A DNA stretch of 64,000 bases from Mangrovicoccus sp049603835. GTDB lineage: Bacteria; Pseudomonadota; Alphaproteobacteria; Rhodobacterales; Rhodobacteraceae. The stretch spans positions 1 through 64,000 of the forward strand of contig JBMYSZ010000015.1 in the NCBI GenBank assembly GCA_049603835.1, given 5' to 3'. How positions within the stretch are numbered: position 1 is the stretch's first letter; each line of letters starts with the position of its first letter. The position numbers were made by a program, and so were the translations under genes. Below are positions 13,775 to 21,732 of the stretch, one piece after another. The notes under the pieces were generated by a model. That model ran no database searches. It was not told the origin of the DNA and was given only the letters and a program-made list of their open reading frames with translations.

Positions 13775-15382
13775 TTGACTTTTGAAGCTATGGGGCTTGA
13801 TGCCCATTTGATCCGTGCCCTGAAAGCCCAGGAAATTTCCGAGCCGACCCCAATTCAGGCTCAGGCCATTCCGGCGGCGTTGGAAGGCCGCGATATCATG
13901 GGTATCGCGCAGACTGGCACGGGCAAGACGGCGGCTTTCGGTCTGCCGATGGCGCATAATCTGATGCAGATGAAGGGTAAGCCTCAGGCCAAAACCACCC
14001 GTGGTTTGATCCTGGCGCCGACCCGTGAACTGGCCAAGCAGATCGCCAATAATGTGATTGCTTATGTGAAAGGCACGCGGCTGCGGGTCAATCTGGTGGT
14101 GGGCGGTGCATCGATCCGCTCGCAAGTGAACCGGTTGGATCGCGGTACTGATTTGCTGGTGGCGACGCCGGGCCGGTTGATCGATTTGATCGAACGTGGC
14201 GCGATTTACCTGGATCAGTCCCGCTATTTGGTTCTGGATGAAGCGGATCAGATGTTGGATCTGGGCTTTATCCATGCGCTGCGTCAGATTGCGCCGCTTT
14301 TGCCGGCCGAGCGTCAGACCATGCTGTTTTCGGCGACGATGCCCAAGCTGATGGGCGAATTGGCGGATGCCTATCTGAAAGACCCGCAGCGGATCGAAGT
14401 CTCGCCTCCGGGCCGCACGGCGGAGAAGGTGATCCAAGAGCTGCATTATGTGGATCAGTCCGAAAAGGCGGATCTGCTGGTGCAGCATCTGAACGCGCAT
14501 CCGGACGATTTGTCGATTGTATTCACTCGCACGAAACATGGCGCGGATAAGCTGCTGCGCGTGCTTGAGGCGAAGGGCTTTGAGGCGACAACCGTGCATG
14601 GCAACAAATCGCAAGGTCAGCGGGAGCGGGCGATCAAAGCCTTTGCCGCAGGCCATGTGCAGGTGCTGGTGGCCACGGATGTGGCGGCGCGGGGACTCGA
14701 TATTCCGGGCGTGCGTCATGTCTATAACTTCGATCTGCCGAATGTGCCGGATAATTATGTGCACCGGATTGGCCGCACAGCACGGGCGGGCCGCGATGGC
14801 CGCGCGGTGGTCTATTGCGCACGGGCGGAAATGTCCGAGCTGCGCGCAGTGCAGAAAACCATCGGCCTGGAAATCCCTGTGCTAAGCGGCGAGCGCTGGC
14901 AGGGGGGCGGTGCCGAAGGCGGCAAAGGCAAATCCCGCCGTGGCCGTCCTGGTGGCCGTCCGGGCGGGCATGCTGGCGGTCGCTCGGGCAATCGTTTCGA
15001 GGGCCGCGGTCGCAATGAGGGTGGCCGTAATGAAGGCGGTCGTCACGAGGGCGAAGAGCGTCAGGGCAACCGTTTCGAAGGACGCGGCGGCAAGAACCAT
15101 GAGGGCGGCCATAAGCGTCGCGCCGAGGGTGGCGAAGGCGGCGAATTCCGTCGCGGCGGCGGCAAGCCTGGCGGCTTTAAGCGCCGGAACGAAGGCGGAG
15201 AAGGCGGCGAATATCGCGGTGGCGGCAAGCCGGGCGGTTTCAAGCGTCGGGCCGAAGGCGGCGAGGGCGGCGATTTCCGTAAAGGCGGCAAGAAGCCCGG
15301 CGGCGCACCCAAGGCGAAATACGGCAAACCTTCGCGCCCGGGTGGCAAACCCCGCAAACAAGGCGCGCATCAAGCGGCCTAA
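13775..15382 (+). CDS. DEAD-box ATP-dependent RNA helicase with RG-rich C-terminal tail (RhlE-like)
   Basis: A 535-aa RNA helicase expected to act in ribosome assembly or mRNA turnover. All core motifs are present: Q motif PTPIQ, AQTGTGKT (45-52), PTREL (82-86), TPGR (131-134), DEAD (155-158), SAT (186-188), VATDVAARGLD and HRIGRTARAG. From about residue 375 the tail is Gly/Arg/Lys-rich with three near-identical 21-22 residue repeats, a likely RNA-binding region. I chose the TTG at 13775 because GGAG lies at 13763-13766 and the resulting N-terminus MTFEAMGLDAHL fits the family; the ATG at 13790 has poor SD spacing. Confidence 0.93.
   Translation: MTFEAMGLDAHLIRALKAQEISEPTPIQAQAIPAALEGRDIMGIAQTGTGKTAAFGLPMAHNLMQMKGKPQAKTTRGLILAPTRELAKQIANNVIAYVKGTRLRVNLVVGGASIRSQVNRLDRGTDLLVATPGRLIDLIERGAIYLDQSRYLVLDEADQMLDLGFIHALRQIAPLLPAERQTMLFSATMPKLMGELADAYLKDPQRIEVSPPGRTAEKVIQELHYVDQSEKADLLVQHLNAHPDDLSIVFTRTKHGADKLLRVLEAKGFEATTVHGNKSQGQRERAIKAFAAGHVQVLVATDVAARGLDIPGVRHVYNFDLPNVPDNYVHRIGRTARAGRDGRAVVYCARAEMSELRAVQKTIGLEIPVLSGERWQGGGAEGGKGKSRRGRPGGRPGGHAGGRSGNRFEGRGRNEGGRNEGGRHEGEERQGNRFEGRGGKNHEGGHKRRAEGGEGGEFRRGGGKPGGFKRRNEGGEGGEYRGGGKPGGFKRRAEGGEGGDFRKGGKKPGGAPKAKYGKPSRPGGKPRKQGAHQAA
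15113..15304 (+). repeat. Three tandem 63-66 base repeats in the helicase tail
   Basis: Units start at 15113, 15179 and 15242. Each begins AAGCG(T/C)CG and encodes K-R-R-x-E-G-G-E-G-G-(E/D)-(F/Y), followed by a GGxKPGG block. Nucleotide similarity points to recent duplication, so copy number may vary between strains. Confidence 0.8.
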
Positions 15383-15401
15383 GGCTAATATCTAACGCGA
15401 T

Positions 15402-15440
15402 AAAAACGCCGCTCGACCAATGGTTGGGCGGCGTTTTTTA
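15402..15440. terminator. Bidirectional intrinsic terminator between helicase and KAP NTPase
   Basis: AAAAACGCCGC and GCGGCGTTTTTT flank a short loop, giving a stem with an A run on one side and a T run on the other. It can therefore terminate both convergent transcripts. Confidence 0.85.
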
Positions 15441-16835
15441 TTGGGGTGGGCTGGGTTCGAAAAAGGCGAATTTATTGAAGAACTGTTGGTGGATATATTG
15501 GGGAATGCCGTTGACATTGTCCTCAAACGGGTTCTCAGGAAAGTCATCTTTCGGATCGCGGCCATCGATGCTTTGCAGAGATCCATTAGAAGCTATGTAT
15601 TGCCAGATATTGTGTATCCGTTTTGACCAATAGTAGTGATCTCGCATTGGATTATTTTCGTCTTTGGTCACCTTGCTGAAGCCAAAAAGGCCCTCCATCG
15701 CTTCAAGGTTGGGTGAGCCGTTCACCAAGCTTTTTGCCAAAACTGGATCCAAAACCTCTGTTAAAACTAGGCTGCAAAAAACACTTCTGTACCCAAGGGA
15801 GCGTTTCTCAATGGTGTCCAAGTCCGACAAATTCATCCGGTTTGCAATCTGATTAACGTCTCGCAGAGATACGCCGCGCGCATTCTCTGCCAGGGCAATA
15901 TGAGGCTTCATTGCGCCGGCAGTCTTGGGCGGAATATTCATTTTTTGAGCGATATCTTCGAAATAAGCTGCAGCTATCCCCATTTGCTTCCCGTTTTTGG
16001 CATCAACCTGCTTTGGCAGCTCCATGCGCAGCATGATGAACCGCCGCAGATATTCTTCGGCATCGATCCCTGCGCCATATCTTGCATGGACGCTATTTTC
16101 CAAAGACTGCAAATTCACCCCCAAAACGAAATGCACATGGGGGACAGAGAAGAGGTGTTTGATGATCTCTAGCAGCGCCAAGGCATAATCCGGGCGGCAG
16201 CGGTCTAGCTCATCCACAACCACGACCAGCGGTTTGATGGCCCCATTCTCGGGCTTTGTGAGGGCGGCGAGGGCCTCTCGCAATTCCAGCATGGCAGCGT
16301 TTTTGCCGGTTTCCTTTTTCCAAAACTCTTCGGCGGCTTTTTGCAGTTCTTTGCTTGCGGCTGCTAGGAACGCATTTAAAATCGGCCCCAAAAAACCGGA
16401 AACTCCTGTTGGTGCCACTGCAAGGCCGATCCGAAATACGGGTAACGCCAGTTTGGCGGCGGCATTTTGGATTTTCTCCCAAGCGCCTGGCTGATTACTG
16501 GCGTCTATCTTTTGGCCAATAATGCTTGTCAGTGAGATCAGCGGATCATCCAGAAAATCATTCTCAAACGCATCGAAATAGACCGTTGTCGCGCCTTCGG
16601 AGTTTTTATTCCCATGCTGACCGACCCATCGCTTTAGGAAATATGTTTTGCCGCAGCCCCATTTGCCATCAAGCGCGATGACCATCGGGGTTTCGATTTG
16701 CTCCACCAATCGCGATAGCTCGGCGCTGGTGGATTTGCGGCCGAAGGGATCCTCTTCTTCGAAGCCTTCTTTATAAAGCTCGATCTGCGGTTCAGGGGGC
16801 AGGAGGTGGCGATAGGTTTTGGACGCGTCCGACAT
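15438..16835 (-). CDS. KAP-family P-loop NTPase
   Basis: A 465-aa NTPase. Walker A is GKWGCGKT (57-64), and the KAP-type Walker B/sensor region is VVVVDELDRCRPD (204-216) followed by LLEIIKHLF. A hydrophobic segment at about 131-160, inserted between the Walker motifs, is typical of membrane-anchored KAP proteins. The start at 16835 has AGGAT six bases upstream on the minus strand. KAP ATPases are found in phage defence islands and as animal scaffold proteins; the role of this solitary bacterial one is unknown. It is transcribed against its neighbours in an otherwise housekeeping region, which suggests acquisition by transfer. Confidence 0.85.
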   Translation of the reverse strand: MSDASKTYRHLLPPEPQIELYKEGFEEEDPFGRKSTSAELSRLVEQIETPMVIALDGKWGCGKTYFLKRWVGQHGNKNSEGATTVYFDAFENDFLDDPLISLTSIIGQKIDASNQPGAWEKIQNAAAKLALPVFRIGLAVAPTGVSGFLGPILNAFLAAASKELQKAAEEFWKKETGKNAAMLELREALAALTKPENGAIKPLVVVVDELDRCRPDYALALLEIIKHLFSVPHVHFVLGVNLQSLENSVHARYGAGIDAEEYLRRFIMLRMELPKQVDAKNGKQMGIAAAYFEDIAQKMNIPPKTAGAMKPHIALAENARGVSLRDVNQIANRMNLSDLDTIEKRSLGYRSVFCSLVLTEVLDPVLAKSLVNGSPNLEAMEGLFGFSKVTKDENNPMRDHYYWSKRIHNIWQYIASNGSLQSIDGRDPKDDFPENPFEDNVNGIPQYIHQQFFNKFAFFEPSPPQ

Positions 16836-16988
16836 GAAATATCCTGGTCTTGGAAATTGCGCTGCAGCTTACCCTTTGCGCGAGGGAAGGCAAGCAGAGG
16901 CCGCCCGCTCAGCAGTGCTTTCGCGAAAACATCTTGCCTTAGCCGCGTCAGCAGGGGAGAGGGAGCGGCGGCAAGAAGGAGAGCGGCA

Positions 16989-17540
16989 ATGCTGGCACGA
17001 ATTGCAGAATTTTTCAGGGCTAAGACCGAGCAGCGCCCGGCAGAGACGGCCTTGGATCTCGACTTGGATTATGTGCGCCATATCGCGCAGACCGATGAGC
17101 CGCTATTGCAGCGCTATGGCCGGATTTCCGATTTCCTCGACCCCAATACCCAAGTGCCACCTTTGGCCTATCATGCGGCGCGGATCACAGCCGCTTTTGC
17201 CACGGATTGCAGCATATGTCTGAGCGCGGAAATCAATCTGGCGCGCAAAGCGGGCATCCCCCAAGAGCAGATCACTCAGATCTTGAATTTCGATGATGAG
17301 GCGCTGCCCTTTGAAATCAGCGCAGTGATCTATCTGGCCCGCGCGGTGATCGCCGAGAATTCCGATAACCCCGAAGCGCGCGATTATATCCGTCAGATCT
17401 ATGGCGAGGCCGGTCTGATCGAGCTGAGCTATGCCATGGGCGGCGCGGCGATGTTGCCGACTATTCGCCGGGTCATGGGCTTTGGCGAAGAGGGGGAGCA
17501 AGGGGATTTCGGCGGATTAGAGCTGGGTGAAGGCTTCTAA
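16989..17540 (+). CDS. Carboxymuconolactone decarboxylase / AhpD-like protein
   Basis: A 183-aa all-helical protein with a redox-type CxxC, DCSICL (Cys74 and Cys77), in the helix where AhpD and CMD-family proteins have theirs. The His usually found shortly after the second Cys in AhpD is replaced by Glu81, so peroxidase-reductase activity is uncertain. I chose the start at 16989 because AGGAG precedes it directly; an in-frame start at 16806 would extend into the divergent KAP promoter. It lies just upstream of secE but is probably separately transcribed, because a promoter-like sequence follows at 17565. Confidence 0.75.
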   Translation: MLARIAEFFRAKTEQRPAETALDLDLDYVRHIAQTDEPLLQRYGRISDFLDPNTQVPPLAYHAARITAAFATDCSICLSAEINLARKAGIPQEQITQILNFDDEALPFEISAVIYLARAVIAENSDNPEARDYIRQIYGEAGLIELSYAMGGAAMLPTIRRVMGFGEEGEQGDFGGLELGEGF

Positions 17541-17564
17541 TCGCTCTGATCGCGGCATGCCCTC

Positions 17565-17593
17565 TTGAAACTTGCCGCTATCCTGCGTAACTG
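17565..17593 (+). promoter_or_regulatory. Promoter candidate for secE-nusG
   Basis: TTGAAA (17565-17570), a 17-base spacer and TAACTG (17588-17593) lie 27 bases before the secE ATG. The -10 is weak, but it resembles the candidate upstream of rplK (TTGCAA, 17 bases, TAACGA). Confidence 0.4.
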
Positions 17594-17619
17594 GCCCATC
17601 GAAACGGAGGACGCTTTCC

Positions 17620-17820
17620 ATGGCCATGACGAACCCTATGCAATTCATCCAGCAGGTGCGCGGCGAAGTTGCCAAAATCGTCTGGCCCACCAAACAGGAA
17701 ACCCTGATCACCACTGTGATGGTTCTGATCATGGCGACTGTGGCGGCGATTTTCTTTTTCTTCGTGGATTGGATTATCCGCAGCGGCTTGCAAGCGGTGC
17801 TGACCTTTTTCGGCAGCTAA
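17620..17820 (+). CDS. secE: Preprotein translocase subunit SecE
   Basis: A 66-aa single-span inner-membrane protein that clamps SecY in the Sec translocon. The cytoplasmic helix FIQQVRGEVAKIVWPTKQET precedes one transmembrane segment (about 30-52), the standard short SecE form. I chose the ATG at 17620, with CGGAGGA at 17605-17611; longer frames add no conserved sequence. It is followed by nusG as in nearly all bacteria. Confidence 0.95.
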   Translation: MAMTNPMQFIQQVRGEVAKIVWPTKQETLITTVMVLIMATVAAIFFFFVDWIIRSGLQAVLTFFGS

Positions 17821-17985
17821 TCCTGCGGCGCCCCATGCGCCATATCGTGGGAAAGGGCTTGCCAATGTTTCGGCCAAGGTCTAACAGGCGAGCTCACTTG
17901 ATTTTTGGCGTGCTGCGAGTCGCGGTGCGCCTTTTCGTATCTGGCAAACGAGGACCTGCAAAAAGCGGGCGGGGGCACGGACAGC

Positions 17986-18519
17986 ATGGCTAAACGGTGG
18001 TATTCGGTAAGCGTTCTCTCGAATTTCGAGAAGAAGATTGCCGAGCAGATCCGTCAGGATGCTGCGGAAAAAGGTCTGGAAGAGCAGATCGTTGAAGTTC
18101 TGGTTCCCGAAGAAGAAGTGATCGAGGTGCGCCGGGGCAAGAAGGTTTCGGTGCCGCGTCGCTTCATGCCGGGCTATGTGCTGGTGCGCATGGAAATGTC
18201 CGACGAGGGCTATCACCTGATCAACTCGATCAACCGGGTCACTGGGTTTTTGGGCCCGCAAGGCAAGCCCATGCCCATGCGTGACGCGGAAGTGAACCAG
18301 ATCCTCAACCGCGTTGAGGAGGGTGCCGAGGCGCCGCGGACCATGATCACCTTTGAAGTAGGTGAGAAGGTCAAAGTGGCCGATGGTCCGTTCGAAGATT
18401 TCGAAGGTCTGGTGGGCGAGGTTGATGACGAGCATCAGCGCCTGAAAGTGACTGTGTCGATCTTTGGTCGGGAAACCCCGGTCGAGCTGGAATATACTCA
18501 GGTCACCAAACTCATCTAA
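17986..18519 (+). CDS. nusG: Transcription termination/antitermination factor NusG
   Basis: A 177-aa protein that binds RNA polymerase across the clamp and couples it to Rho or the ribosome. The N-terminal NGN domain (RWYSVSVLSNFEKKI, FMPGYVLVRM) spans roughly 1-110, and the KOW domain (GEKVKVADGPFEDFEG) starts near residue 125. The ATG at 17986 gives the canonical MAKRWYSV N-terminus; an in-frame start at 17905 does not. A strong terminator follows at 18553, separating secE-nusG from rplK. Confidence 0.97.
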   Translation: MAKRWYSVSVLSNFEKKIAEQIRQDAAEKGLEEQIVEVLVPEEEVIEVRRGKKVSVPRRFMPGYVLVRMEMSDEGYHLINSINRVTGFLGPQGKPMPMRDAEVNQILNRVEEGAEAPRTMITFEVGEKVKVADGPFEDFEGLVGEVDDEHQRLKVTVSIFGRETPVELEYTQVTKLI

Positions 18520-18552
18520 TTTCCCGCGCAACCACGCGCAGACAGATTTGCG

Positions 18553-18584
18553 AACCCCATGGTCCTTTGGCTGTGGGGTTTTTT
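18553..18584 (+). terminator. Intrinsic terminator after nusG
   Basis: AACCCCA (18553-18559) pairs with TGGGGTT (18574-18580), followed by TTTT. In many bacteria nusG reads into rplK, so a terminator here suggests a separated transcription unit. Confidence 0.75.
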
Positions 18585-18778
18585 GCTTTTTGGGGCAATG
18601 CGCTCCGGTTTGACGGGTCATATCAATCTGCTGCAAATTTGCGCCTTTGGGTGGGCGAGTGCAGGGAATGTGACCAAAAGAGACGGAGCAATGTTAGATT
18701 GTGTCACAAAGGATGATAAATACAACAATATAGTCGCAATTGTTGTCAATACATGTGCATCAATTCGGAGTATCTCGT

Positions 18779-19356
18779 ATGGAGCCACTTGCCACCGCAA
18801 TCGCAGTCATTGGGGGGCGCTCTATACGCCAACGGCCTAAGTGTCTTCGGTCACTTTTTCGGATGTCAGCTATACCAGCGACTCCGTGACTTTCACCATT
18901 TCGGGCAGCCTAACGACCCAAACCGACAGCCTGAATTCCCGCTTTTCCATCGTCTATAATGACGAAATGGTGGCTTGGGACGAAACCGGCAGCTTTGCGC
19001 GAAACTCCTGGACAGATACGGTTTTTGACGATGCTGATGTGCTCTTGAGCGGCAGAACCGGCATTTTCAGCGACGTGGCTTATAGCTGGATCTCTTAACA
19101 GGATGATTTATCCGGCTCGGTGATTGAGGAAACAGTTGTGACGGTCTCCTTCTCCGAGGACGGCTTTCTTAATGAAACCGCTGCGGCGCCTGAAATCACC
19201 TTTGTCTGGGGAATTGGCTATGACGTCTTAGAGGTGCTTGGCGTGGTGACGCCCCAGGCCCCGGCTAGTGCTGCAGCTGTACCGCTGCCGGCATCGGCTT
19301 TGCTGGTTGGATCGGGCTTGCTTGGGCTATTTGCGGCAGGTCGCCGGCGGGGCTAA
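18779..19356 (+). pseudogene. Decayed VPLPA-CTERM secreted protein gene
   Basis: A coherent secreted protein appears only when three frames are joined. The signal-peptide-like LATAIAVIGG starts from the ATG at 18779. After a G6 run (18812-18817) the frame shifts to GALYANGL, then again near 18840 to SSVTFSDVSYTSD. That frame continues to an in-frame TAA at 19096-19098 and resumes in the same frame to the C-terminal signal VPLPASALLVGSGLLGLFAAGRRRG. The tail has the VPLPA motif, a hydrophobic helix and a basic end, as in PEP-CTERM-like proteins handled by exosortase. At least two frameshifts plus one stop indicate a dead gene. It sits between nusG and rplK. Confidence 0.75.
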
Positions 19357-19377
19357 GCTGAGGCTGCGGAAAACAAC

Positions 19378-19406
19378 TTGCAATTTATCCGGAGGCGCTG
19401 TAACGA
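19378..19406 (+). promoter_or_regulatory. Promoter candidate for rplK-rplA
   Basis: TTGCAA (19378-19383), a 17-base spacer and TAACGA (19401-19406) lie about 125 bases before rplK. The spacer and -10 overlap the hairpin at 19392-19413, so the two readings compete. Confidence 0.35.
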
Positions 19407-19422
19407 GCGCCTCTGTCGTTTT
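19392..19422 (+). terminator. Hairpin with T run after the VPLPA-CTERM pseudogene
   Basis: GAGGCGCT (19392-19399) pairs with AGCGCCTC (19406-19413) across six bases, followed by TGTCGTTTTT. It resembles an intrinsic terminator for the dead gene upstream. Confidence 0.6.
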
Positions 19423-19489
19423 TGCGGCATCCCCGTGGGAGGGAAGGGCAGCGCGCTGTCTGGGCCCGGACCACATCGACAAAAATCGC

Positions 19490-19505
19490 CCCTATCGCGA
19501 TAGGG
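19490..19505. promoter_or_regulatory. Perfect 16-base palindrome CCCTATCGCGATAGGG before rplK
   Basis: The palindrome ends 24 bases before the rplK ATG and lies within its likely leader. It could be an operator or an mRNA hairpin at the ribosome-loading region. No known L1/L11 autoregulatory site was identified. Confidence 0.4.
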
Positions 19506-19529
19506 CGCGTGTTGAAAAGGAGAAGGCCA

Positions 19530-19982
19530 ATGGCCAAGAAACTCGCTGGGACCATGAAGCTTCAGGTTCCTGCCGGTCAAGCAAACCCGTCCCCGCCGGT
19601 AGGTCCGGCACTGGGTCAGCGCGGCATCAATATCATGGAATTCTGTAAAGCGTTTAACGCGAAAACAGCCGATATGGAGCCGGGTGCGCCTTGCCCGACC
19701 ATCATCACCTACTACCAGGACAAATCCTTCACCATGGATATCAAGACGCCGCCTGCGTCTTATTATCTGAAGAAAGCAGCTGGCCTGAAGCCAGTGGGCA
19801 AGCGGAACCGTCCGCGTGGTGCAGAAAACCCCGGTCGTGAGACTGTGGCCTCTGTTACCGCCGCTCAGCTGCGTGAAATCGCGGAAGCGAAAATGAAGGA
19901 CCTGTCGGCCAATGATGTAGAAGCAGCAATGCAGATCATCCTGGGTTCGGCGAAGTCCATGGGTATCGAGGTGAAGGGCTAA
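19530..19982 (+). CDS. rplK: 50S ribosomal protein L11
   Basis: A 150-aa protein that binds 23S rRNA helices 43-44 in the GTPase-associated centre. It has the proline-rich N-terminal segment PAGQANPSPPVGPALGQRG and the C-terminal rRNA-binding domain with SVTAAQLREIAEAK. It is slightly longer than the usual 141-143 aa. I chose the ATG at 19530 because AAGGAG precedes it and the N-terminus MAKKLAGTMKLQVPAG is canonical. rplA follows four bases later. Confidence 0.97.
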   Translation: MAKKLAGTMKLQVPAGQANPSPPVGPALGQRGINIMEFCKAFNAKTADMEPGAPCPTIITYYQDKSFTMDIKTPPASYYLKKAAGLKPVGKRNRPRGAENPGRETVASVTAAQLREIAEAKMKDLSANDVEAAMQIILGSAKSMGIEVKG

Positions 19983-19986
19983 GCGA

Positions 19987-20685
19987 ATGGCAAAACTCGG
20001 AAAACGTATCAAAGCCGCTCGCGAAGCTTTTCAGGGCAAAGCGGATGTAACCGTTGAAGAAGCGGTTGCGCTGGTCAAAGGCAATGCGACAGCGAAATTT
20101 GACGAAACCGTCGAAATCGCGATGAATCTGGGCATTGACCCGCGTCACGCAGACCAGATGGTGCGCGGCGTTGTTTCCCTGCCTAATGGCACTGGTAAAT
20201 CTGTGCGTGTTGCAGTTTTCGCCCGTGGCCCGAAAGCGGAAGAAGCTCAGGCAGCTGGCGCGGATATCGTCGGCGCCGAAGACCTGATGGAAACCATTCA
20301 GGGCGGCACTATCGATTTCGATCGCTGCATTGCGACCCCGGATATGATGCCGATCGTTGGTCGTCTGGGTAAAATCCTGGGCCCGCGTAACCTGATGCCG
20401 AACCCGAAAGTTGGCACTGTGACTATGGATGTCGCTGACGCGGTTTCCAAAGCCAAAGGCGGCGAAGTTCAGTTTAAAGCTGAGAAAGCCGGTGTTGTGC
20501 ATGCGGGTGTTGGCAAAGCATCCTTCGACGAAGCCAAGCTGGTTGAAAACATCCGTGCTTTTGTTGACGCGGTTGCTAAGGCCAAGCCGTCGGGCGCAAA
20601 AGGTGCTTATATGCAGAAAATCGCCGTAAGCTCCACCATGGGGCCAGGCGTGTCGATCAATGTGGATAGCGCCACAGGCGAGTAA
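19987..20685 (+). CDS. rplA: 50S ribosomal protein L1
   Basis: A 232-aa protein of the L1 stalk involved in release of E-site tRNA; in many bacteria it also represses its own operon. Canonical blocks include MAKLGKRIKAAREAF, FDETVEIAMNLGIDPRHADQ, LGKILGPRNLMPNPK and the C-terminal KIAVSSTMGPGV. The SD lies in the end of rplK, implying coupled translation. A terminator follows at 20711, and an unrelated acyltransferase gene replaces the usual direct junction with rplJ. Confidence 0.97.
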   Translation: MAKLGKRIKAAREAFQGKADVTVEEAVALVKGNATAKFDETVEIAMNLGIDPRHADQMVRGVVSLPNGTGKSVRVAVFARGPKAEEAQAAGADIVGAEDLMETIQGGTIDFDRCIATPDMMPIVGRLGKILGPRNLMPNPKVGTVTMDVADAVSKAKGGEVQFKAEKAGVVHAGVGKASFDEAKLVENIRAFVDAVAKAKPSGAKGAYMQKIAVSSTMGPGVSINVDSATGE

Positions 20686-20710
20686 CTTTTTCCTCGCTGA
20701 TTTGACAGTG

Positions 20711-20740
20711 AAGGCAGGGCTTTGCGGCTCTGCCTTTTTT
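20711..20740 (+). terminator. Intrinsic terminator after rplA
   Basis: GGCAGGGC (20713-20720) pairs with GCTCTGCC (20727-20734, one G-T pair), followed by six T. Confidence 0.8.
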
Positions 20741-20859
20741 CTTGCGCTAACCTGTCTGGGTGGGGCTTAAGGCTATATTAAGCTCGTTCCGCCAGGAACT
20801 CATGCAAGCGCAGGGCCTCTGTTTTAGGGTGCCCGAGCGACTGAGGCGGGCGAAACGAG

Positions 20860-21732
20860 ATGGCGGAAATATCGAGTGGAGGCTTTTTTGCGGCTCCGTG
20901 CAGATTTGACAAAAGCTCTCGAGCGAATGGTTCGATAGAGCTTTTGCGCTTTGTCGGTGCGCTGGCGATCATAAATTTCCATATGGGGTATCTCCAACCC
21001 GCTTGGTCTGTGTCGGCGCTTCAGCTCTTTGTTTTGCTTTTGGTGTTTCATGGGGTAGGGCGCGCCTTGCCGGAACGGGCCGGGCGCCTTTTGCTCCCCT
21101 GGGTGTTTTGGAGTGCGATTTATGCAGGGCTTTTCGGGCTGCAGGCGGTTTTGGGTGGTGCGCCATTAGGTGACGTCTTTCAGCCTTGGATGATCCTGGC
21201 TGGTCCAAGTTTACATCTTTGGTTTCTGCCTTTTGGCCTTGGCTTTCTGGCGCTGTGCCGGGGACTACCGACGCTAATACTTGCCCCGATTTTGGGCTTG
21301 AGCTTGCTACTTCAGCTCGTCTTGCCCTATCCCACCAATCTGTCTGAACCTTTTGCGCAATGGTATTCGGTTTGGCCCATGGCGATTTTGGGGCTTGCAT
21401 TGCCTATGGTTCAACGGTCTTGGCTCTTCGCTGCACTTGTGGGGCTTGGATTTTACCTGCTGAATGTTTTGGGGCATTTCTCCTTTGCACTTCCATCAAT
21501 GATCGCTTGCTTCCTGTTTGCTTTGGCTATGGCTGTTCGCCTTCCTTGCACGCCGGTGATCGGCTTTCTGGGGCAGATTTCCTTTGGGATGTATTTGGTG
21601 CATCCGATTTTCCATGCTGGATTTGAGCGGGCCTTCGATTTGTCCGGCGCCTCGCTTTTCTTTGCAATCGCGGGCGCTTCTGCTCTTGCCACTGCCGCGC
21701 TGCGCCCGATATTAGGGCCGAAACTTATCTAG
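20860..21732 (+). CDS. Short acyltransferase-3 family membrane protein
   Basis: A 290-aa polytopic protein with about eight or nine hydrophobic segments. The opening SIELLRFVGALAIINFHMGY (25-44) matches the acyltransferase-3 (OafA/NodX-like) signature with its His in the first helix, and the C-terminal ISFGMYLVHPIFH fits the last conserved block. The family usually has about 340-400 aa, so this one is compact. Relatives O-acetylate surface sugars. It is transcribed in the same direction as its ribosomal neighbours but has its own spacing on both sides, and it is absent from this position in the standard rplA-rplJ order, so it is probably an insertion. Confidence 0.75.
   Translation: MAEISSGGFFAAPCRFDKSSRANGSIELLRFVGALAIINFHMGYLQPAWSVSALQLFVLLLVFHGVGRALPERAGRLLLPWVFWSAIYAGLFGLQAVLGGAPLGDVFQPWMILAGPSLHLWFLPFGLGFLALCRGLPTLILAPILGLSLLLQLVLPYPTNLSEPFAQWYSVWPMAILGLALPMVQRSWLFAALVGLGFYLLNVLGHFSFALPSMIACFLFALAMAVRLPCTPVIGFLGQISFGMYLVHPIFHAGFERAFDLSGASLFFAIAGASALATAALRPILGPKLI

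Noticed and set aside
13437..13775. Possible prophage or island attachment site after tRNA-Trp.
   Set aside because: I found no direct repeat of the tRNA 3' end downstream and no integrase gene.
14812..15395. Long alternative frames (Ala-, Pro- or Arg-rich) across the helicase tail.
   Set aside because: They arise from the GC-rich repetitive coding sequence. The RG-rich frame continues directly from the intact helicase core.
18559..18840. Open frame of about 90 codons after the nusG terminator.
   Set aside because: It begins inside the terminator hairpin and has no SD or family similarity. Its end overlaps the signal-peptide portion of the VPLPA-CTERM pseudogene in another frame.
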